Assembly (NCBI GenBank): GCA_009926845.1
Contig: RFOF01000003.1
Span: 1 to 52,440, forward strand
Length of the DNA: 52,440 nt
Direction of reading: 5' to 3'
Source: Alphaproteobacteria bacterium
Lineage (GTDB): Bacteria; Pseudomonadota; Alphaproteobacteria; Rickettsiales; SXRF01
This document shows positions 45,670 through 52,440 of the stretch, piece after piece. Position numbers and translations under genes: made by a program. The notes beneath the pieces were generated by a model. It was not told where the DNA came from and did no database searches. It worked only from the letters and a program-made list of their open reading frames with translations. Numbering within the stretch: position 1 is the stretch's first letter; every line of letters begins with the position of its first letter.

Positions 45670-46461
45670 ATGAGTAAACCCATTGCCGACAGCGGCAAAG
45701 CCTTTCGCACGTCCTTTGACAGATTATGTTATCGCCGTAATTGGCATGACGCATTTCGTGATTTTATTGAAATTGCTGCCTGCACAATCCACCAGCAACC
45801 CTATCATTTGGGCTTGCTGGAGAAAGACGAAGATTATGAGCGTATCGAAGAGCTCTATCTTTCGACCATTAAGAAATATAACTGAGAGGAAATTGACCAG
45901 ATTGTTGCCCTTTACGGCATCTCGGTGATTGCGCTGCGCAGTACGCAGGAAGATTTCCTTGGCGAGCAGTATATGCAGCTGGAAATAAGCAATAAACACA
46001 ATGGCGAGTTTTTCTCGCCCAGCAATATCAGCCGCATGATGGCGAAAATTCAAATGAGCGGCATAGGAGAGCTGATTAAGGCGAAAGGCTATGTGACCCT
46101 CCAAGAACCCGCTTGCGGTGCTGGCGTGATGGTTATTGAGGCGGCAAACGCCCTGCGTGATGAAGGACATGATCCGCGCTGCACGATGCTGTTTCAGGCA
46201 ATAGACATAAACCGCACCTGTTTCAACATGGCGTATTTTCAGTTAGCTGCGCTGGAATTGCCAGGCGTTGTCATTCATGGCGATACGCTGCGCATGGAGC
46301 ATTGGGATAAACGCTCAACACCGCAATGGAAGCTCATGCAGCAACATGGTGTATCAGGCAACTTACTGCCTGCATTTGAACTGCCGCCACGACCAGAGCC
46401 AGAGCCGCAAATTGCTATGCCGCCACCGCAACAAACCGCCCAGTTTATGTTTGAATTTTAA
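45670..46461 (+). pseudogene. N6-adenine DNA methyltransferase-like gene interrupted by in-frame TGA (45883-45885)
   Basis: Same-frame ORFs 45670..45885 and 45925..46461; readthrough gives ...STIKKYN*EEIDQIVALYGISVIALRSTQEDFLGEQYMQLEISNKHNGEFFSPSNISRMMAK...LQEPACGAGVMVIEAA. Confidence 0.65.
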
Positions 46462-46506
46462 GGGCAAATAATATGCTGAAAAACCGTGATTTTCTGCCGA
46501 TTTTTG

Positions 46507-46534
46507 TGGACGGTCACTATCTTAAAGTTAGAAT
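46507..46534 (+). promoter_or_regulatory. Early promoter B: TGGACG-N16-TAGAAT
   Basis: Exact 16-nt spacing; 6 nt later the leader motif starts. Confidence 0.7.
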
Positions 46535-46540
46535 GTTTTT

Positions 46541-46555
46541 ACTACCACAACCACC
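46541..46555 (+). promoter_or_regulatory. Leader motif copy B (ACTACCACAACCACC)
   Basis: Followed by AACCAAACCAAAGGAGAGCAACGATG. Confidence 0.85.
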
Positions 46556-46578
46556 AACCAAACCAAAGGAGAGCAACG

Positions 46579-46911
46579 ATGACAGAGGAATTAATACAGC
46601 TAAATGAGGATGAATTTAACGAGCAGTTTCCGCTCGTGCATAATCATCTCAACCCCAGTGCAGGCTGGGTTTATATTTCAGAAAACGATGCCGATCAGCG
46701 CGGCTGCCTGTTTGAAACTTACGGGGCAGAATATGAATTTGTGGTCAGGCAAGACCCACGCTGCATTTGGACGCTGATGGATAATAACGACGGCGAGCCA
46801 CCATTTCTTGCCAGTGGATGCCGATGGGTAAATCGCCTCGGCTACCTGATTAGCAAAGTGCCAGTGCCAGAAGGCAAGACCATCGAAGTGGCTTTGCCAG
46901 ACTGGAAATAG
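46579..46911 (+). CDS. Hypothetical protein (110 aa)
   Basis: ATG at 46579 with GGAGAG; promoter B and leader upstream. Confidence 0.7.
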   Translation: MTEELIQLNEDEFNEQFPLVHNHLNPSAGWVYISENDADQRGCLFETYGAEYEFVVRQDPRCIWTLMDNNDGEPPFLASGCRWVNRLGYLISKVPVPEGKTIEVALPDWK

Positions 46912-47007
46912 CCTAACCAACCCAACCAATGAGCCGTTGTGACCGCCGCCAAAGCAGCGGGTGGAAAATTGCGGCCTGAATTTGAAACATTAACAGGAGA
47001 ACAGATT

Positions 47008-47595
47008 ATGAAACCAGGACAGATAACTCACTACCAAGATATGACGGTGCTTGAATTCCCTCAGGAGGAATATCGCGGCTACCGCATCGTGCAATTTGAG
47101 GCGCAGAATTTCAGCGTCTATCACATGAGCAATATCCGACAGCGTGTGTGGGAAGCGCATACAGAGGCAGACTGCAAAAAATGGATTGATAGTCAGGTTG
47201 ACCGCCTAAGTGCCAACAAACTTGCGCGCAGCTTCCTTGAAGTTGCCTCTCGCCCAGTCGCATACGATGCAGAAGCAAAGGAGCAATTCCACCGACGCGG
47301 CAAAGCACTGCTAAAACAAATTGCCTGCGATTTGGGTTATGCCAAGGGCAGTTTCGATCTGCGAAACAACAAGGCAGGCATCGCGGTCAGCGGTGAAGTC
47401 ACTCTGCATACCGATGATTTGTATGTGCAGTTAGCACAAGGAAGTTGCGGTAGCGACCTTCAAATTCTCTACCGCTCATGCAAGCACCGCCGCGATTACA
47501 CAGGCGGAAGCAACAACTGGATGAGCTTTGCCCACCTCCGCAATTATGAAACCGTTTTAGAGCGGTTAAAAAACGCCAAGAGAAAGGCGGATTAA
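47008..47595 (+). CDS. Hypothetical protein (about 195 aa)
   Basis: ATG at 47008 after AGGAGAACAGATT. Confidence 0.65.
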   Translation: MKPGQITHYQDMTVLEFPQEEYRGYRIVQFEAQNFSVYHMSNIRQRVWEAHTEADCKKWIDSQVDRLSANKLARSFLEVASRPVAYDAEAKEQFHRRGKALLKQIACDLGYAKGSFDLRNNKAGIAVSGEVTLHTDDLYVQLAQGSCGSDLQILYRSCKHRRDYTGGSNNWMSFAHLRNYETVLERLKNAKRKAD

Positions 47596-47641
47596 TGGTG
47601 TATAAGCTATTGATATTTATAGTTATATATGCCGATTTTCC

Positions 47642-47669
47642 TTTACATAAAAGGTAAAAAAGCTAGAAT
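47642..47669 (+). promoter_or_regulatory. Early promoter C: TTTACA-N16-TAGAAT
   Basis: Leader motif begins 7 nt after the -10. Confidence 0.65.
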
Positions 47670-47676
47670 AATTTTC

Positions 47677-47691
47677 ACTACCACAACCACC
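47677..47691 (+). promoter_or_regulatory. Leader motif copy C (ACTACCACAACCACC)
   Basis: Followed by AAACCAAGAGGCAAAAACTATG. Confidence 0.85.
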
Positions 47692-47710
47692 AAACCAAGA
47701 GGCAAAAACT

Positions 47711-48100
47711 ATGTGCATTTACAAAGAACATTACGAACGAATACTCAGTGTATTTCCTGCGGTTGCAGAAAGTGCGGCTCAGGATTGCATCACGATTCCA
47801 ACCAGCCCGATGACTGGCATCATCAAAGTAAAGCAGCGCGGGCAATCCGTGATGCGTCTGGAAATCGGCTTTCATTATCGGCACGGCGAAGAATTGCTGC
47901 CCGACCACAAAATGACCGTGAAACTCGATCTGCATGAGCGCAAAGCAATTCCAGAATCCATCTGGTTCAAATGCCGAGGCACGACGCACACACGTGAGCC
48001 AAAGAAGGGCGTGAATGAGCAGATTCTGAACGTGATGAATAATCGACTTACGAATTGGCTCGGCATCCTTGCCGGCAATGACAACGCAACAATCCACTAA
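47711..48100 (+). CDS. Hypothetical protein, paralog of next gene (DUF6908/DUF1249-like pattern)
   Basis: YKEHYERILSVFPAV...RLEIGFHYRHGEELLPDHKMTVKLDLHERKAIP. Confidence 0.65.
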   Translation: MCIYKEHYERILSVFPAVAESAAQDCITIPTSPMTGIIKVKQRGQSVMRLEIGFHYRHGEELLPDHKMTVKLDLHERKAIPESIWFKCRGTTHTREPKKGVNEQILNVMNNRLTNWLGILAGNDNATIH

Positions 48101-48118
48101 TCAAAACAGGAGCTACCC

Positions 48119-48535
48119 ATGAACATGACAACTATCAGACAATTCAAAGCCAACTATGAACGCATCGTTGCGCTCATACCGAACATTGAGAACATGAAAC
48201 CCGGCGATGCAGGCAAACTCACCGCAGGCGGCTTCATGGATTTACACTATGACGCGCTCGACCGTCGCACGAACCGCTTGGATATTGCGCTGGCGCATTA
48301 CTACAAGCAGAATGGTGATTCAGTGCCAGACCCAGATATGCGCATCTGGCTTGACCTCGAAAAGAAGCTGGCTTTGCCAATGGCGATGCAAGATTTCCTT
48401 GGTTATCGCGAGTGCATTGATGAGAATGACCGCGTCCGTACCAAAGAGCTAGACAGGCAAAGTGCGTTTCTCAGCCAATGGCTGCGGAATTTGAAAGCTC
48501 AAGGTCATACCCTTGCTAACCACGAAGCGGCATAG
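48119..48535 (+). CDS. Hypothetical protein (DUF6908/DUF1249-like pattern)
   Basis: FKANYERIVALIPNI...GGFMDLHYDALDRRTNRLDIALAHYYKQNGDSVPDPDMRIWLDLEKKLALP. Confidence 0.7.
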   Translation: MNMTTIRQFKANYERIVALIPNIENMKPGDAGKLTAGGFMDLHYDALDRRTNRLDIALAHYYKQNGDSVPDPDMRIWLDLEKKLALPMAMQDFLGYRECIDENDRVRTKELDRQSAFLSQWLRNLKAQGHTLANHEAA

Positions 48536-48543
48536 GAGGAGTT

Positions 48544-48966
48544 ATGGCAGATATGTATGGAGCACTTCGCTCAAACTTTTTCAAGGTCAAAGACGTTGAG
48601 AAATTCAAAGAATGGTTTGTGAAATATCACTTCGGTGATGATGTTGAGGTATGGGTAGAAAACGAAACAGAGCGTAGTGTCGGCTTTGGCAGTTATGAGA
48701 TGTACCCTTTTGCTCACCCTCGCATCCATGATGAGGAAGAAGATGAACTGGTTGATGCCGATCTGAATGTGTTTGCAAAAGAGCTATGCGAACACTTGGA
48801 AGCTGGTGAAGTTTTCTCGGTGACTTCTGGCGGAAATGAGAAGTTGCGGTATGTGTCGTATGACCAGCTCATCATCGCACAAGAGCATCCAGACCAACCA
48901 CTTTATGAGTATCGCAGCAGTCAGGATGACAACGATGTTTTGCTTAAAAGAGTCCGTGGTAAATGA
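48544..48966 (+). CDS. Hypothetical acidic protein (140 aa)
   Basis: AGGAGTT SD; codes through without overlap. Confidence 0.65.
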   Translation: MADMYGALRSNFFKVKDVEKFKEWFVKYHFGDDVEVWVENETERSVGFGSYEMYPFAHPRIHDEEEDELVDADLNVFAKELCEHLEAGEVFSVTSGGNEKLRYVSYDQLIIAQEHPDQPLYEYRSSQDDNDVLLKRVRGK

Positions 48967-49009
48967 TTGTTAAGGTACTGAAATTGCTGGATTTGTAATT
49001 TGTTCCTGC

Positions 49010-49015
49010 TATAAT
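49010..49015 (+). promoter_or_regulatory. Early promoter D: TATAAT -10 (weak -35)
   Basis: Leader motif begins 6 nt after the -10. Confidence 0.55.
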
Positions 49016-49021
49016 TTTGCC

Positions 49022-49036
49022 ACTACCACAACCACC
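49022..49036 (+). promoter_or_regulatory. Leader motif copy D (ACTACCACAACCACC)
   Basis: Followed by AAAAAAAGGACGAATATG. Confidence 0.85.
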
Positions 49037-49051
49037 AAAAAAAGGACGAAT

Positions 49052-49465
49052 ATGCAAACCAGCAATTTCTGGAACTATACTGGTTCCGGTCGGATTATCA
49101 TCTCTCGCGGATTCCCCCGCAACCTTGGCGAAGGCTACAGACTTTACCGAGCATTAAACCCAGGCACATGGTTCAACAGCGAAGAATATAAATGCTGTGA
49201 AGAAAAATTTCGTGAGCGTTATTTTCGTGAAATTCTTAAACCGCTCAATCCGCAAAAAGTTTATGACCACCTGCACGAACTGGCAAAAGGTCATGAGCCT
49301 GTGCTGTTATGTTGGGAGAAAGACCCAAGCAAACCAGATGAATGGTGTCACCGCCGCATGGTGGCTGAATGGTTTGAAGAACATCTCGGCGTGAAAGTGC
49401 CAGAGTATGTCGTTGCCAAAAAGCCGAAGGCAAAATCAAAACAAGCATCTTTGTTTGAAGAATAA
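49052..49465 (+). CDS. Hypothetical protein (DUF488-like C-terminal pattern)
   Basis: HEPVLLCWEKDPSKPDEWCHRRMVAEWFEEHLGVKVPE. Confidence 0.65.
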   Translation: MQTSNFWNYTGSGRIIISRGFPRNLGEGYRLYRALNPGTWFNSEEYKCCEEKFRERYFREILKPLNPQKVYDHLHELAKGHEPVLLCWEKDPSKPDEWCHRRMVAEWFEEHLGVKVPEYVVAKKPKAKSKQASLFEE

Positions 49466-49534
49466 TGGAGCGGCTACCGGGACTTGCACCCAGCTGACAA
49501 GGGGGCACCTGTGTCATCCTCTATAGGTCGCCGC
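49466..49534 (-). tRNA. Degenerate/compact tRNA(Gly)-like element (possible anticodon GCC), encoded CCA
   Basis: GCGGCGA...TAGCCGCTCCA (6/7 acceptor pairs), T-arm CTGGG-TGCAAGT-CCCGG, bulged anticodon-like stem with 7-nt loop GTGCCCC; 69 nt, truncated D-arm. Confidence 0.4.
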
Positions 49535-49541
49535 ATAGTAT

Positions 49542-49574
49542 AATGCGCTTTCTGGTTTCTGGAAAGCGCATTTT
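49542..49574 (+). terminator. Terminator hairpin AATGCGCTTTC...GAAAGCGCATT-TTC
   Basis: 11-bp perfect stem; T-rich tail. Confidence 0.7.
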
Positions 49575-49629
49575 CTATTTAAGCTGTTGATTTTATGCGA
49601 ATTATTTTAGTTTCTCAGGTCGAATTTTG

Positions 49630-49657
49630 TGGACGGTAAAGGTCATTTAGATAGGAT
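49630..49657 (+). promoter_or_regulatory. Early promoter E: TGGACG-N16-TAGGAT
   Basis: Shares 22-bp block CAGGTCGAATTTTGTGGACGGT with promoter A. Confidence 0.7.
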
Positions 49658-49677
49658 TTGGATAGGCACTAAAGCCT

Positions 49678-49692
49678 ACTACCACAACCACC
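49678..49692 (+). promoter_or_regulatory. Leader motif copy E (ACTACCACAACCACC)
   Basis: Followed by AAATTAAGGAGAACCCTATG. Confidence 0.85.
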
Positions 49693-49709
49693 AAATTAAG
49701 GAGAACCCT

Positions 49710-50735
49710 ATGCCTAAAGCAACCGCCAAGAAAAAAGCTACGTCACCAAAACAAGCCAAGAAAGCCAAGCCTGCGAAAATCACTTGTCTGCACCAAGCCG
49801 CGCCGAACGATGTGATGCAGCAGCTTCCTCTCAATCAGATTTATGCCAACGATGAGCAAGCCCGTAAGCATTTCGATGAAACCGAACTGCGCCAACTTGC
49901 TGCGTCGATTAAGGTGCAAGGTCTGATTAGCCCGATTGTCGTAAGACCTGACGGCACAGGCAAATACATGATTGTTGCTGGTGAGCGTCGCTACCGCGCC
50001 TGCAAACTGCTTGAGCTGGAAAACGTCCAAGTCATCATCAAGCAGCTGTCTGATGCTTCGTTGACAGCGCAGATGATTATCGAGAACTTGCAGCGAGTTG
50101 ATATTTCACCGCTGGAAGAAGCCCGCGCATACCGCAAAGCGATGGATGATTTTGACTTAACGCCAGAGCAGTTAGCAGAAACAGTTGGCATCTTGCAGCC
50201 GTTCCGTGTGCATGACCGCCTGACGCTGTTGAACTTAAAACCTGAATATCAAATCTGTTTGGAGCAAGGGATATTGACACCCACCCAGGCATTTTACCTT
50301 TCAAAGGTTGCTCCTGAATATCAAGACCCATTCTGGCGCATGATCCGCAGCGGTAAAGTTGATAGCAGCGAACTTGCAGCGGTTGCTCAAACTTTTGCCG
50401 ATGCAGGCAACCAGCCTGAATTGTTTCCTGATGTGAAGCTGTCCGAAGAAGAAGTGCGGGCTCTGAAAAGTCTTGAGCAGCATATCGACACGATGGCACT
50501 CACCCTAAACCGCTTTTTCAATAAGGATGGGGAAATGGACATTGTGAAGAAGATCGACCGTATCCGTGCAAGCACGATTGCCGATAAGCTGGGTGCAATG
50601 GGCAAGACTTTAGCAATGGCGCAAAAGAAATTGCTTGAGCCTGTCGCGCAGAAGAAAGTCTTTGATGAATTGAGCGTGGCTGATGATGCGACCGAAAAAG
50701 CCGTTGCTACCGAAGAAGTGCTTGAAGCAGCGTGA
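49710..50735 (+). CDS. ParB/RepB/Spo0J-family partition-like protein
   Basis: ATG at 49710; LRQLAASIKVQGLISPIVVRPDGTGKYMIVAGERRYRACKLL; MIIENLQRVDISPLEEARAYRKAM. Confidence 0.88.
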   Translation: MPKATAKKKATSPKQAKKAKPAKITCLHQAAPNDVMQQLPLNQIYANDEQARKHFDETELRQLAASIKVQGLISPIVVRPDGTGKYMIVAGERRYRACKLLELENVQVIIKQLSDASLTAQMIIENLQRVDISPLEEARAYRKAMDDFDLTPEQLAETVGILQPFRVHDRLTLLNLKPEYQICLEQGILTPTQAFYLSKVAPEYQDPFWRMIRSGKVDSSELAAVAQTFADAGNQPELFPDVKLSEEEVRALKSLEQHIDTMALTLNRFFNKDGEMDIVKKIDRIRASTIADKLGAMGKTLAMAQKKLLEPVAQKKVFDELSVADDATEKAVATEEVLEAA

Positions 50736-50740
50736 ATTTG

Positions 50741-50781
50741 AGAGGTCAGATGGTGCAAATGCTGTCTGACCTCTTTTTTTT
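50741..50781 (+). terminator. Rho-independent terminator after parB-like gene
   Basis: AGAGGTCAGA...TCTGACCTCT then T8. Confidence 0.88.
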
Positions 50782-50990
50782 AGAGATTCATTTATGATGA
50801 AAGCGCGGGCAAATTTTCTTCCAAAGCTAGGAATACCAAGGCTTTCAATCATTAGGTGCGATTTTTTGACCTAGTCCCAAAAAGGTAAAAACACCACTTT
50901 TTGACCTCATTTTGAGGTGAAAACGGGTAAAAACAGGGTAAAACTAGGGATTTTTAGGGATACGAAATTCATTTATTCCGTGTGGGCAAA

Positions 50991-51020
50991 AAAAATCCCA
51001 GCTCGGTGGCTGGGACGTAA
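50991..51020 (-). terminator. Orphan minus-strand terminator hairpin TCCCAGC...GCTGGGA with T8
   Basis: Perfect 7-bp stem; poly-T on the minus strand. Confidence 0.55.
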
Positions 51021-51152
51021 TTTTTCGATTATGTGAAAACATTACATTATGCCGTGACGCTATGCAAGATATTTTTTCAGTATTTCAGTAACTTAGCAAG
51101 TTTGCAAAGATTCAAGGCGAGCAAAGGTATAATATGTGACCATATAACCACT

Positions 51153-51256
51153 GTTATTATAGCTTTATCGGCTAATGCTATAACAATACCTCTTGTTATT
51201 ATATGATAATCGGTGTAAAGTATAATAACTAACCAGAAAAGCCATCCTTATTATAG
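51153..51256. repeat. Four direct/inverted copies of (G)TTATTATA upstream of fic
   Basis: 51153-51161, 51195-51203, inverted 51221-51229, and 51248-51256. Confidence 0.6.
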
Positions 51257-51270
51257 TTTCGAGGACTAAA

Positions 51271-52440
51271 ATGACGACACAAGCAAGCCGCAGCGGGCAT
51301 TATGAGAAATTTGGAGAACACGAGCATTTCGTGCCGAAACCTCTGCCACCAGAGCCAGCCTTCCAGATGGATGCAGAGATGATCTCGCTCTATGGCGAAG
51401 CTATGCAGAGCTTGGGGCGGCTCGACGAGGTGGGAACCCGCATCCCCAGCAAGCGCCAGTTCATTGACGTGTACGTGGCAAAAGAAGCCGTGCTTTCCAG
51501 TGAAATTGAAGGCATCTACACCACGCTGACCGAAGTGCTTGAGTTTAATGCTCGCAAGAAAATGCGTGAAAACCGCAATGTTGAGGATGTGTTGAATTAC
51601 CTCGATGCGGTCAATCATGCCCTGAATATGGTTCGCGAACAGGGGTTGCCACTAACAAACCGTGTTATCAGGGAGAGCCACCAAGTTTTGCTGGCTGGTG
51701 CGCGGGGACAGACTAAAGCCCCAGGCGAGTTCCGAAAAGTTCCTGTGTTCGTCGGCAAGCTCGTGCCGCCTCCTGCCAATTATGTGCCTGATCTGATTCG
51801 TGACCTTGAGAAGTTCATTAACGAAGATAGCACCTGTGAGCCGCTTATCCGCGTTGGGCTTGCGCACGTCCAGTTTGAAACCATCCACCCATTTTTAGAT
51901 GGCAATGGCCGTATTGGTCGTTTGCTGATTGTGCTGATGATGTTGGAATACGGACTGTTGAAAGAGCCGATTTTGTATCCGTCCTTTTACTTCAAGAAAT
52001 TCCGCAGCGAGTATTACAGCAGGCTCGATGCCGTGCGCGTGAAGGCTGACTATGAGGGCTGGATTAAGTATTTTCTCCGTGGCGTAAAGGAATCCGCTGA
52101 TGATGTGGTTACCCGCGCGTGGCGGGTGGATACACTCATTCGTGAAAGCTCGGAACGCATCGAGGCTGCGCTTGGCCGCAACCGCGTGAAAGGCTTAAAG
52201 CTACTCGATAGCCTCTGCCATAATCCAGTAATGACCATCAATGACGTGGCAGAAGCAATTGAAACCACTTACCCGCCAGCAAAGAAGCTCGTGGATAAAT
52301 TCGTGGAAATAGGAATTTTGCAGCCCGAAGATGGGAAGCAGCGCAATCAGAGCTTTAAGTTTAAGCAGTATGAAAGAAGATCTATCTTTAACGCGCCGTT
52401 CTTAAGAAATACCGGAGGAATAACTCTTCCGCTTCCATCG
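51271..52440 (+). CDS. Fic/DOC-family protein with N-terminal inhibitory motif (3' truncated by window)
   Basis: HPFLDGNGRIGRLL Fic motif; SSEIEG inhibitory motif; C-terminal wHTH-like segment; no stop before window end. Confidence 0.9.
   Translation, partial: MTTQASRSGHYEKFGEHEHFVPKPLPPEPAFQMDAEMISLYGEAMQSLGRLDEVGTRIPSKRQFIDVYVAKEAVLSSEIEGIYTTLTEVLEFNARKKMRENRNVEDVLNYLDAVNHALNMVREQGLPLTNRVIRESHQVLLAGARGQTKAPGEFRKVPVFVGKLVPPPANYVPDLIRDLEKFINEDSTCEPLIRVGLAHVQFETIHPFLDGNGRIGRLLIVLMMLEYGLLKEPILYPSFYFKKFRSEYYSRLDAVRVKADYEGWIKYFLRGVKESADDVVTRAWRVDTLIRESSERIEAALGRNRVKGLKLLDSLCHNPVMTINDVAEAIETTYPPAKKLVDKFVEIGILQPEDGKQRNQSFKFKQYERRSIFNAPFLRNTGGITLPLPS

Noticed and set aside
45883-45885. Selenocysteine or alternative genetic code at the internal TGA
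   Set aside because: TGA is used as a normal stop in nearby genes (e.g. 48966, 50735) and no SECIS-type hairpin was evident; kept as readthrough/mutation only.
43600-49700. CRISPR array from the recurrent ACTACCACAACC motif
   Set aside because: Copies are hundreds to thousands of bases apart, each at a gene start; no spacer periodicity.
15116-51020. Direct att repeats flanking the prophage
   Set aside because: Compared sequence near both ends by eye and found no convincing shared core; needs computation.
51229-52268. Minus-strand ORFs at 51229, 51652 and 52050
   Set aside because: Antisense to the Fic coding frame, which is not in the ORF track because it runs off the window.

Overview
The window reads as an alphaproteobacterial-type chromosome segment in three parts. 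(1) About 1-15.1 kb is host DNA: the 3' end of a porin-like gene, a 39-aa-repeat protein, a CzcCBA-type heavy-metal RND efflux cluster with His-rich accessory proteins and a CDF transporter, and a TonB-dependent receptor with tonB-exbB-exbD. (2) About 15.1-43.5 kb, on the minus strand, is a siphovirus-like prophage structural/packaging/lysis module. It runs from ParB-like and Mom/methyltransferase-like proteins and terminase through portal, capsid, tape measure and an RcGTA-like tail tip to a GH24 lysozyme. (3) About 43.6-50.8 kb, on the plus strand, is a divergent early module with two ParB-like genes, a TGA-interrupted N6-MTase-like gene and small unknown genes, followed by a Fic-domain gene that runs off the window. 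The main unexplained signal is a recurrent promoter/leader in the early module. Five genes carry a near-identical 5' leader (ACTACCACAACC, usually followed by ACC) just upstream of the Shine-Dalgarno. In three of them the predicted transcript would start at or within 1 nt of the first A of the motif. Three promoters share TGGACG-N16-TAGRAT. Many structural genes on the other strand have a related AACCAA...GGAG leader. Other findings are a canonical A_AAA_AAC -1 frameshift in the tail chaperone gene, a candidate moron with its own promoter and terminator, a degenerate tRNA(Gly)-like element, a 41-nt palindrome over the TonB receptor promoter and SD, and an mTERF-like repeat protein. No integrase, repressor or replication gene is visible. 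Family assignments come from reading the translations, not from database searches.
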